DNA from: Myrica gale
Taxonomy: Eukaryota > Streptophyta > Magnoliopsida > Fagales > Myricaceae
Length of the DNA stretch: 64,000 nt
Reading direction: 5' to 3'
Assembly: GCA_963930655.1 (NCBI GenBank)
Contig: OZ005606.1
Coordinates: 16,160,001 to 16,224,000 of the forward strand
The notes beneath the pieces are model-generated. The model ran no database searches and was not told where the DNA came from. It saw only the letters and a program-made list of their open reading frames with translations. A program made the position numbers and the translations under genes. This document shows positions 50,959 to 62,133 of this stretch, piece after piece (the stretch's first letter is position 1; every line of letters starts with the position of its first letter).

Positions 50959-51444
50959 GATACCATAGTGACGAAGAAAATGAAACAAATAGATAATTGG
51001 AATAGTTTAGACCAAAATATTAATTCAAAATATTCAAAATTATTATCTTTGAAGATTGGATACCTTGAGGACGGAGAAGATATGGTGTTTAGACAAAAAT
51101 ATTAAGGCAAAATCATCCAAATAAATTTATTTGAAAGTTCGATGCCTTTGTGAAGAAGAAATTAATCAAATTGATCGTCGGTAGAATTTTAGAACATAAT
51201 ATAAATGCAAAATCGTCCATATTAATTAGTTTAAAAATTAGAAACCGTCGTGATAGAGAAACTGAAGCAAATAGAAAAAATGGAATTGTTTTAAAACAAA
51301 ACGTAAATGCAAAGTCCTCAATATTAACAAGTTTGCAAATTTGATACCATAGTGACGAAGAAAATGAAGCGAATAATTCAATCGAAGAGTTTTTTAAACG
51401 AAACATAAATGTAAAATCGTAAGTATTAATTAGTTTGCAAATTA
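50959..51444 (+). repeat. H-type monomer with an embedded R-type patch
   Basis: Subunits C and E and the end of D are H type (GAACATAAT, GTCCTCAAT, GAATAATTCAATCG), but the first half of D is R type (GTGATAGAG, GGAATTGTTTT). The four differing bases span 51251-51287. The paralogue at 61648, which shares the private change ATTATCTTTG in subunit A, has H-type sequence throughout. Confidence 0.85.
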
Positions 51445-51930
51445 GATACCATAATGATGAAGAGAATGAAACAAAAAGATAATTGGAATAGTTTAGACCA
51501 AAATATTAATTCAAAATAGTCAAAATTATTTTCTTTGAAGATTAGTTAGCTTGAGGACGGAGAAGATATGGTGTTTAGACAAAAATATTAACGCAAAATC
51601 AACCAAATAAATTTATTTGAAAGTTCGATACCTTAGTGAAGAAGAAATTAATCAAATTGATCGTCGGTAGAGTTTTAGACCTTAATATAAATGCAAAATC
51701 GTCCATATTAATTAGTTTAAAAATTAGAAACCGTCGTGATAGAGAAACTGAAGCAAATAGAAAAAATGGAATTGTTTTAAAACAAAACGTAAATGCAAAG
51801 TCATCAATATTAACAAGTTTGCAAATTTGATACCATAGTGACGAAGAAAATGAAGCGAATAAATCAATCGAAGAGTTTTTTAAACGAAACATAAATGTAA
51901 AATCGTAAGTATTAATTAGTTTGCAAATTA

Positions 51931-52903
51931 GATACCATAGTGACGAAGAAAATGAAACAAATAGATAATTGGAATAGTTTAGACCAAAATATTAATTCAA
52001 AATAGTCAAAGTTATTTTCTTTAAAGATTGGATACCTTGAGGACGGAGAAGATATGGTGTTTAGACAAAAATATTAATGCAAAATCATCCAAATAAATTT
52101 ATTTGAAAGTTCGATGCCTTTGTGAAGAAGAAATTAATCAAATTGATCGTCGGTAGAGTTTTAGAACTTAATATAAATGCAAAATCGTCCATATTAATTA
52201 GTTTAAAAATTAGAAACCGTCGGGATAAAGAAACTGAAGCAAATAGAAAAATAGAAGAGTTTTTAAAACAAAACGTAAATGCAAAGTCGTCAATATTAAC
52301 TAGTTTGCAAATTTGATACCATAGTGACGAAGAAAATGAAGCGAATAAATCAATCGAAGAGTATTTTAAACGAAACATAAATGTAAAATCGTAAGTATTA
52401 ATTAGTTTGCAAATTAGATACCATAATGATGAAGAGAATGAAACAAAAAGATAATTGGAATAGTTTAGACCAAAATATTAATTCAAAATAGTCAAAATTA
52501 TTTTCTTTTGTAGATTAGTTAGCTTGAGGACGGAGAAGATATGGTGTTTAGACAAAAATATTAACGCAAAATCAACCAAATAAATTTATTTGAAAGTTCG
52601 ATACCTTAGTGAAGAAGAAATTAATCAAATTGATCGTCGGTAGAGTTTTAGACCTTAATATAAATGCAAAATCGTCCATATTAATTAGTTTAAAAATTAG
52701 AAACCGTCGTGATAAAGAAACTGAAGCAAATAGAAAAAATGGAAGAGTTTTAAAACAAAACGTAAATGCAAAGTCATCAATATTAACAAGTTTGCAAATT
52801 TGATACCATAGTGACGAAGAAAATGAAGCTAATAAATCAATCGAAGAGTTTTTTAAACGAAACATAAATGCAAAATCGTAAGTATTAATTAGTTTGCAAA
52901 TTA
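51931..52903 (+). repeat. V + W cassette, copy 4 of 5
   Basis: V starts at 51931 and W at 52417. The V copy has TTTAAAGATTGGATACC, a blend of the two common forms of the A/B junction. The W copy is 487 bp. Confidence 0.86.
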
Positions 52904-53389
52904 GATACCATAGTGACGAAGAAAATGAAACAAATAGATAATTGGAATAGTTTAGACAAAAATATTAATTCAAAATATTCAAAATTATTTTCTTTGAAGA
53001 TTGGATACCTTGAGGACGGAGAAGATACGGTGTTTAGAGAAAAATATTAATGCAAAATCATCCAAATAAATTTATTTGAAAGTTCGATACCTTAGTGAAG
53101 AAGAAATTAATCAAATTGATCGTCGGTAGAGTTTTAGACCTTAATATAAATGCAAAATCGTCCATATTAATTAGTTTAAAAATTAGAAACCGTCGTGATA
53201 AAGACACTGAAGCAAATAGAAAAAATGGAAGAGTTTTAAAACAAAACGTAAATGCAAAGTCATCAATATTAACAAGTTTGCAAATTTGATACCATAGTGA
53301 CGAAGAAAATGAAGCTAATAAATCAATCGAAGAGTTTTTTAAACGAAACATAAATGCAAAATCGTAAGTATTAATTAGTTTGCAAATTA
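52904..53389 (+). repeat. K-type monomer leading into the dimer block
   Basis: This copy combines GACACTGAAGC in subunit D, as in 47070 and 50473, with GAAGCTAAT in subunit E, as in the K monomers that follow. It links the cassette to the T+K dimers on its right. Confidence 0.82.
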
Positions 53390-56300
53390 GATACCATAGT
53401 GACGAAGAAAATGAAACAAATAGATAATTGGAATAGTTTAGACAAAAATATTAATTCAAAATATTCAAAATTATTTTCTTTGAAGATTGGATACCTTGAG
53501 GACGGAGAAGATACGGTGTTTAGACAAAAATATTGACGCAAAATCATACAAATAAATTTATTTGAAAGTTCGATACCTTAGTGAAGAAGAAATTAATCAA
53601 ATTGATCGTCGGTAGAGTTTTAGACCTCATTATAAATGCAAAATTGTACATATTAAATATTTTAAAAATTAGAAACCGTTGTGATAAAGAAACTGAAGCA
53701 AAGAGATCGATGGAAGAGTTTTAAAACAAAACGTAAATGCAAAGTCGTCAATTTTAACAAGTTTGCAAATTTGATACCATAGTGACGAATAAAATGAAGC
53801 GAATAAATCAATCGAAGAGTTTTTTAAACGAAACATTAATGCAAAATCGTAAGAATTAATTAGTTTGCAAATCAGATACCATAGTGACGAAGAAAATGAA
53901 ACAAATAGATAATTGGAATAGTTTAGACAAAAATATTAATTCAAAATATTCAAAATTATTTTCTTTGAAGATTGGATACCTTGAGGACGGAGAAGATACG
54001 GTGTTTAGAGAAAAATATTAATGCAAAATCATCCAAATAAATTTATTTGAAAGTTCGATACCTTAGTGAAGAAGAAAATAATCAAATTGATCGTCGGTAG
54101 AGTTTTAGACCTTAATATAAATGCAAAATCGTCCATATTAATTAGTTTAAAAATTAGAAACCGTCGTGATAAAGAAACTGAAGCAAATAGAAAAAATGGA
54201 AGAGTTTTAAAACAAAACGTAAATGCAAAGTCATCAATATTAAAAAGTTTGCAAATTTGATACCATAGTGACGAAGAAAATGAAGCTAATAAATCAATCG
54301 AAGAGTTTTTTAAACGAAACATAAATGCAAAATCGTAAGTATTAATTAGTTTGCAAATTAGATACCATAATGACGAAGAAAATGAAACAAATAGATAATT
54401 GGAATAGTTTAGACAAAAATATTAATTCAAAATATTCAAAATTATTTTCTTTGAAGATTGGATACCTTGAGGACGGAGAAGATACGGTGTTTAGACAAAA
54501 ATATTAACGCAAAATCATACAAATAAATTTATTTGAAAGTTCGATACCTTAGTGAAGAAGAAATTAATCAAATTGATCGTCGGTAGAGTTTTAGACCTCA
54601 TTATAAATGCAAAATTGTACATATTAAATATTTTAAAAATTAGAAACCGTTGTGATAAAGAAACTGAAGCAAAGAGATCGATGGAAGAGTTTTAAAACAA
54701 AACGTAAATGCAAAGTCGTCAATTTTAACAAGTTTGCAAATTTGATACCATAGTGACGAATAAAATGAAGCGAATAAATCAATCGAAGAGTTTTTTAAAC
54801 GAAACATTAATGCAAAATCGTAAGTATTAATTAGTTTGCAAATCAGATACCATAGTGACGAAGAAAATGAAACAAATAGATAATTGGAATAGTTTAGACA
54901 AAAATATTAATTCAAAATATTCAAAATTATTTTCTTTGAAGATTGGATACCTTGAGGACGGAGAAGATACGGTGTTTAGAGAAAAATATTAATGCAAAAT
55001 CATCCAAATAAATTTATTTGAAAGTTCGATACCTTAGTGAAGAAGAAATTAATCAAATTGATCGTCGGTAGAGTTTTAGACCTTAATATAAATGCAAAAT
55101 CGTCCATATTAATTAGTTTAAAAATTAGAAACCGTCGTGATAAAGAAACTGAAGCAAATAGAAAAAATGGAAGAGTTTTAAAACAAAACGTAAATGCAAA
55201 GTCATCAATATTAACAAGTTTGCAAATTTGATACCATAGTGACGAAGAAAATGAAGCTAATAAATCAATCGAAGAGTTTTTTAAACGAAACATAAATGCA
55301 AAATCGTAAGTATTAATTAGTTTGCAAATTAGATACCATAGTGACGAAGAAAATGAAACAAATAGATAATTGGAATAGTTTAGACAAAAATATTAATTCA
55401 AAATATTCAAAATTATTTTCTTTGAAGATTGGATACCTTGAGGACGGAGAAGATACGGTGTTTAGACAAAAATATTGACGCAAAATCATACAAATAAATT
55501 TATTTGAAAGTTCGATACCTTAGTGAAGAAGAAATTAATCAAATTGATCGTCGGTAGAGTTTTAGACCTCATTATAAATGCAAAATTGTACATATTAAAT
55601 ATTTTAAAAATTAGAAACCGTTGTGATAAAGAAACTGAAGCAAAGAGATCGATGGAAGAGTTTTAAAACAAAACGTAAATGCAAAGTCGTCAATTTTAAC
55701 AAGTTTGCAAATTTGATACCATAGTGACGAATAAAATGAAGCGAATAAATCAATCGAAGAGTTTTTTAAACGAAACATTAATGCAAAATCGTAAGTATTA
55801 ATTAGTTTGCAAATCAGATACCATAGTGACGAAGAAAATGAAACAAATAGATAATTGGAATAGTTTAGACAAAAATATTAATTCAAAATATTCAAAATTA
55901 TTTTCTTTGAAGATTGGATACCTTGAGGACGGAGAAGATACGGTGTTTAGAGAAAAATATTAATGCAAAATCATCCAAATAAATTTATTTGAAAGTTCGA
56001 TACCTTAGTGAAGAAGAAAATAATCAAATTGATCGTCGGTAGAGTTTTAGACCTTAATATAAATGCAAAATCGTCCATATTAATTAGTTTAAAAATTAGA
56101 AACCGTCGTGATAAAGAAACTGAAGCAAATAGAAAAAATGGAAGAGTTTTAAAACAAAACGTAAATGCAAAGTCATCAATATTAACAAGTTTGCAAATTT
56201 GATACCATAGTGACGAAGAAAATGAAGCTAATAAATCAATCGAAGAGTTTTTTAAACGAAACATAAATGCAAAATCGTAAGTATTAATTAGTTTGCAAAT

Positions 56301-57273
56301 TAGATACCATAGTGACGAAGAAAATGAAACAAATAGATAATTGGAATAGTTTAGACAAAAATATTAATTCAAAATATTCAAAATTATTTTCTTTGAAGAT
56401 TGGATACCTTGAGGACGGAGAAGATACGGTGTTTAGACAAAAATATTAACGCAAAATCATACAAATAAATTTATTTGAAAGTTCGATACCTTAGTGAAGA
56501 AGAAATTAATCAAATTGATCGTCGGTAGAGTTTTAGACCTCATTATAAATGCAAAATTGTACATATTAAATATTTTAAAAATTAGAAACCGTTGTGATAA
56601 AGAAACTGAAGCAAAGAGATCGATGGAAGAGTTTTAAAACAAAACGTAAATGCAAAGTCGTCAATTTTAACAAGTTTGCAAATTTGATACCATAGTGACG
56701 AATAAAATGAAGCGAATAAATCAATCGAAGAGTTTTTTAAACGAAACATTAATGCAAAATCGTAAGTATTAATTAGTTTGCAAATCAGATACCATAGTGA
56801 CGAAGAAAATGAAACAAATAGATAATTGGAATAGTTTAGACAAAAATATTAATTCAAAATATTCAAAATTATTTTCTTTGAAGATTGGATACCTTGAGGA
56901 CGGAGAAGATACGGTGTTTAGAGAAAAATATTAATGCAAAATCATCCAAATAAATTTATTTGAAAGTTCGATACCTTAGTGAAGAAGAAATTAATCAAAT
57001 TGATCGTCGGTAGAGTTTTAGACCTTAATATAAATGCAAAATCGTCCATATTAATTAGTTTAAAAATTAGAAACCGTCGTGATAAAGAAACTGAAGCAAA
57101 TAGAAAAAATGGAAGAGTTTTAAAACAAAACGTAAATGCAAAGTCATCAATATTAACAAGTTTGCAAATTTGATACCATAGTGACGAAGAAAATGAAGCT
57201 AATAAATCAATCGAAGAGTTTTTTAAACGAAACATAAATGCAAAATCGTAAGTATTAATTAGTTTGCAAATTA
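53390..57273 (+). repeat. Nested higher-order repeat: T+K dimers of 971 bp paired into 1942-bp units
   Basis: Starts are 53390/53875, 54361/54846, 55332/55817 and 56303/56788. Every dimer is a T monomer (485 bp) followed by a K monomer (486 bp). Alternate dimers share private changes: AAATATTGACGC in the T copies at 53390 and 55332, and GAAAATAATC in the K copies at 53875 and 55817. The dimers between them have AAATATTAACGC and GAAATTAATC. Two dimers therefore diverged and the pair was then duplicated. Confidence 0.9.
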
Positions 57274-57758
57274 GATACCATAGTGACGAAGAAAATGAAA
57301 CAAATAGATAATTGGAATAGTTTAGACAAAAATATTAATTCAAAATATTCAAAATTATTTTCTTTGAAGATTGGATACCTTGAGGACGGAGAAGATACGG
57401 TGTTTAGACAAAAATATTAACGCAAAATCATACAAATAAATTTATTTGAAAGTTCGATACCTTAGTGAAGAAGAAATTAATCAAATTGATCGTCGGTAGA
57501 GTTTTAGACCTCATTATAAATGCAAAATTGTACATATTAAATATTTTAAAAATTAGAAACCGTTGTGATAAAGAAACTGAAGCAAAGAGATCGATGGAAG
57601 AGTTTTAAAACATAACGTAAATGCAAAGTCGTCAATTTTAACAAGTTTGCAAATTTGATACCATAGTGACGAATAAAATGAAGCGAATAAATCAATCGAA
57701 GAGTTTTTTAAACGAAACATTAATGCAAAATCGTAAGTATTAATTAGTTTGCAAATCA
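57274..57758 (+). repeat. T-type monomer, fifth of the dimer series
   Basis: This continues the T/K alternation after 56788. It carries AAAACATAACG in subunit D, where the other complete T copies read AAAACAAAACG; the T copy at 63591 shares the change. Confidence 0.85.
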
Positions 57759-59702
57759 GATACCATAGTGACGAAGAAAAAGAAACAAATAGATAATTGG
57801 AATAGTTTAGACAAAAATATTAATTCAAAATATTCAAAATTATTTTCTTTGAAGATTGGATACCTTGAGGACGGAGAAGATACGGTGTTTAGAGAAAAAT
57901 ATTAACGCAAAATCAACCAAATAAATTTATTTGAAAGTTCGATACCTTAGTGAAGAAGAAATTAATCAAATTGATCGTCGGTAGAGTTTTAGACCTTAAT
58001 ATAAATGCAAAATCGTCCATATTAATTAGTTTAAAAATTAGAAACCGTCGTGATAAAGAAACTGAAGCAAATAGAAAAAATGGAAGAGTTTTAAAACAAA
58101 ACGTAAATGCAAAGTCATCAATATTAACAAGTTTGCAAATTTGATACCATAGTGACGAAGAAAATGAAGCCAATAAATCAATCGAAGAGTTTTTTAAACG
58201 AAACATAAATGCAAAATCGTAAGTATTAATTAGTTTGCAAATTAGATACCATAGTGACGAAGAAAATGAAACAAATAGATAATTGGAATAGTTTAGACCA
58301 AAATATTAATTCAAAATATTCAAAATTATTTTCTTTGAAGATTGGATACCTTGAGGACGGAGAAGATATGGTGTTTAGACAAAAATATTAATGCAAAATC
58401 ATCCAAATAAATTTATTTGAAAGTTCGATGCCTTTGTGAAGGAGAAATTAATCAAATTGATCGTCGGTAGAGTTTTAGAACATAATATAAATGCAAAATC
58501 GTCCATATTAATTAGTTTAAAAATTAGAAACCGTCGGGATAAAGAAACTGAAGCAAATAGAAAAAATGGAAGAGTTTTAAAACAAAACGTAAATGCAAAG
58601 TCCTCAATATTAACAAGTTTGCAAATTTGATACCATAGTGACGAAGAAAATGAAGCGAATAATTCAATCGAAGAGTTTTTTAAACGAAACATAAATGTAA
58701 AATCGTAAGTATTAATTAGTTTGCAAATTAGATACCATAATGATGAAGAGAATGAAACAAAAAGATAATTGGAATAGTTTAGACCAAAATATTAATTCAA
58801 AATAGTCAAAATTATTTTCTTTGAAGATTAGTTAGCTTGAGGACGGAGAAGATATGGTGTTTAGACAAAAATATTAACGCAAAATCAACCAAATAAATTT
58901 ATTTGAAAGTTCGATACCTTAGTGAAGAAGAAATTAATCAAATTGATCGTCGGTAGAGTTTTAGACCTTAATATAAATGCAAAATCGTCCATATTAATTA
59001 GTTTAAAAATTAGAAACCGTCGTGATAAAGAAACTGAAGCAAATAGAAAAAATGGAAGAGTTTTAAAACAAAACGTAAATGCAAAGTCATCAATATTAAC
59101 AAGTTTGCAAATTTGATACCATAGTGACGAAGAAAATGAAGCCAATAAATCAATCGAAGAGTTTTTTAAACGAAACATAAATGCAAAATCGTAAGTATTA
59201 ATTAGTTTGCAAATTAGATACCATAGTGACGAAGAAAATGAAACAAATAGATAATTGGAATAGTTTAGACCAAAATATTAATTCAAAATATTCAAAATTA
59301 TTTTCTTTGAAGATTGGATACCTTGAGGACGGAGAAGATATGGTGTTTAGACAAAAATATTAATGCAAAATCATCCAAATAAATTTATTTGAAAGTTCGA
59401 TGCCTTTGTGAAGGAGAAATTAATCAAATTGATCGTCGGTAGAGTTTTAGAACATAATATAAATGCAAAATCGTCCATATTAATTAGTTTAAAAATTAGA
59501 AACCGTCGGGATAAAGAAACTGAAGCAAATAGAAAAAATGGAAGAGTTTTAAAACAAAACGTAAATGCAAAGTCCTCAATATTAACAAGTTTGCAAATTT
59601 GATACCATAGTGACGAAGAAAATGAAGCGAATAATTCAATCGAAGAGTTTTTTAAACGAAACATAAATGTAAAATCGTAAGTATTAATTAGTTTGCAAAT
59701 TA
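57759..59702 (+). repeat. Dimeric higher-order repeat, 972 bp, 2 copies (K + H)
   Basis: Starts are 57759/58245 and 58731/59217. Both K copies have GAAGCCAAT rather than GAAGCTAAT, and both H copies have GTGAAGGAGAAATT in subunit C (near 58437 and 59409). These shared private changes show a recent duplication of the pair. Confidence 0.88.
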
Positions 59703-60188
59703 GATACCATAATGATGAAGAGAATGAAACAAAAAGATAATTGGAATAGTTTAGACCAAAATATTAATTCAAAATAGTCAAAATTAATTTCTTTGAAGAT
59801 TAGTTAGCTTGAGGACGGAGAAGATATGGTGTTTAGACAAAAATTTTAACGCAAAATCAACCAAATAAATTTATTTGAAAGTTCGATACCTTAGTGAAGA
59901 AGAAATTAATCAAATTGATCGTCGGTAGAGTTTTAGACCTTAATATAAATGCAAAATCGTCCATATTAATTAGTTTAAAAATTAGAAACCGTCGTGATAG
60001 AGAAACTGAAGCAAATAGAAAAAATGGAATTGTTTTAAAACAAAACGTAAATGCAAAGTCATCAATATTAACAAGTTTGCAAATTTGATACCATAGTGAC
60101 GAAGAAAATGAAGCGAATAAATCAATCGAAGAGTTTTTTAAACGAAACATAAATGTAAAATCGTAAGTATTAATTAGTTTGCAAATTA
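59703..60188 (+). repeat. R-type monomer
   Basis: This copy has GATAGAGAAACTG and GGAATTGTTTT. It has private changes AAATTAATTTC in subunit A and AAAAATTTTAACGC in B. It precedes the V+W cassette, as R copies do at 45611, 49014 and 51445. Confidence 0.84.
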
Positions 60189-62133
60189 GATACCATAGTG
60201 ACGAAGAAAATGAAACAAATAGATAATTGGAATAGTTTAGACCAAAATATTAATTCAAAATAGTCAAAGTTATTTTCTTTAAAGATTAGATACCTTGAGG
60301 ACGGAGAAGATATGGTGTTTAGACAAAAATATTAAGGCAAAATCATCCAAATAAATTTATTTGAAAGTTCGATGCCTTTGTGAAGAAGAAATTAATCAAA
60401 TTGATCGTCGGTAGAGTTTTAGAACTTAATATAAATGCAAAATCGTCCATATTAATTAGTTTAAAAATTAGAAACCGTCGGGATAAAGAAACTGAAGCAA
60501 ATAGAAAAATAGAAGAGTTTTTAAAACAAAACGTAAATGCAAAGTCGTCAATATTAACTAGTTTGCAAATTTGATACCATAGTGACGAAGAAAATGAAGC
60601 GAATAAATCAATCGAAGAGTATTTTAAACGAAACATAAATGTAAAATCGTAAGTATTAATTAGTTTGCAAATTAGATACCATAATGATGAAGAGAATGAA
60701 ACAAAAAGATAATTGGAATAGTTTAGACCAAAATATTAATTCAAAATAGTCAAAATTATTTTCTTTTGTAGATTAGTTAGCTTGAGGACGGAGAAGATAT
60801 GGTGTTTAGACAAAAATATTAACGCAAAATCAACCAAATAAATTTATTTGAAAGTTCGATACCTTAGTGAAGAAGAAATTAATCAAATTGATCGTCGGTA
60901 GAGTTTTAGACCTTAATATAAATGCAAAATCGTCCATATTAATTAGTTTAAAAATTAGAAACCGTCGTGATAAAGAAACTGAAGCAAATAGAAAAAATGG
61001 AAGAGTTTTAAAACAAAACGTAAATGCAAAGTCATCAATATTAACAAGTTTGCAAATTTGATACCATAGTGACGAAGAAAATGAAGCTAATAAATCAATC
61101 GAAGAGTTTTTTAAACGAAACATAAATGCAAAATCGTAAGTATTAATTAGTTTGCAAATTAGATACCATAGTGACGAAGAAAATGAAACAAATAGATAAT
61201 TGGAATAGTTTAGACAAAAATATTAATTCAAAATATTCAAAATTATTTTCTTTGAAGATTGGATACCTTGAGGACGGAGAAGATACGGTGTTTAGAGAAA
61301 AATATTAATGCAAAATCATCCAAATAAATTTATTTGAAAGTTCGATACCTTTGTGAAGAAGAAATTAATCAAATTGATCGTCGGTAGAGTTTTAGACCTT
61401 AATATAAATGCAAAATCGTCCATATTAATTAGTTTAAAAATTAGAAACCGTCGTGATAAAGACACTGAAGCAAATAGAAAAAATGGAAGAGTTTTAAAAC
61501 AAAACGTAAATGCAAAGTCATCAATATTAACAAGTTTGCAAATTTGATACCATAGTGACGAAGAAAATGAAGCGAATAAATCAATCGAAGAGTTTTTTAA
61601 ACGAAACATAAATGCAAAATCGTAAGTATTAATTAGTTTGCAAATTAGATACCATAGTGACGAAGAAAATGAAACAAATAGATAATTGGAATAGTTTAGA
61701 CCAAAATATTAATTCAAAATATTCAAAATTATTATCTTTGAAGATTGGATACCTTGAGGACGGAGAAGATATGGTGTTTAGACAAAAATATTAAGGCAAA
61801 ATCATCCAAATAAATTTATTTGAAAGTTCGATGCCTTTGTGAAGAAGAAATTAATCAAATTGATCGTCGGTAGAGTTTTAGAACATAATATAAATGCAAA
61901 ATCGTCCATATTAATTAGTTTAAAAATTAGAAACCGTCGGGATAAAGAAACTGAAGCAAATAGAAAAAATGGAAGAGTTTTAAAACAAAACGTAAATGCA
62001 AAGTCCTCAATATTAACAAGTTTGCAAATTTGATACCATAGTGACGAAGAAAATGAAGCGAATAATTCAATCGAAGAGTTTTTTAAACGAAACATAAATG
62101 TAAAATCGTAAGTATTAATTAGTTTGCAAATTA
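60189..62133 (+). repeat. Copy of the 49500-51444 block, 10,689 bp away (includes V + W cassette, copy 5)
   Basis: Monomers 60189 (V), 60675 (W/K), 61162 (general) and 61648 (H) match 49500, 49986, 50473 and 50959 at a constant shift of 10,689 bp after the first start. The H copies share ATTATCTTTG in subunit A, where all others I read have ATTTTCTTTG. The copies differ in the R-type patch at 51251-51287, in ATTAAGGC at 60333, and in a few other bases. Confidence 0.86.

Larger units (their letters stand above)
46097..51930 (+). repeat. Heptameric higher-order repeat, 3403 bp, ~1.7 copies
   Basis: Starts 46097, 46583, 47070, 47556, 48042, 48528 and 49014 (V, W/K, general, H, R, H, R) match 49500, 49986, 50473, 50959 and 51445. 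The second copy ends after its first H/R pair. The general monomers at 47070 and 50473 both carry GATACGGTG with TTTAGAGAAAAATATT. The pattern combines the dispersed V+W cassette with the H+R dimer of the block to the left. Confidence 0.88.
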
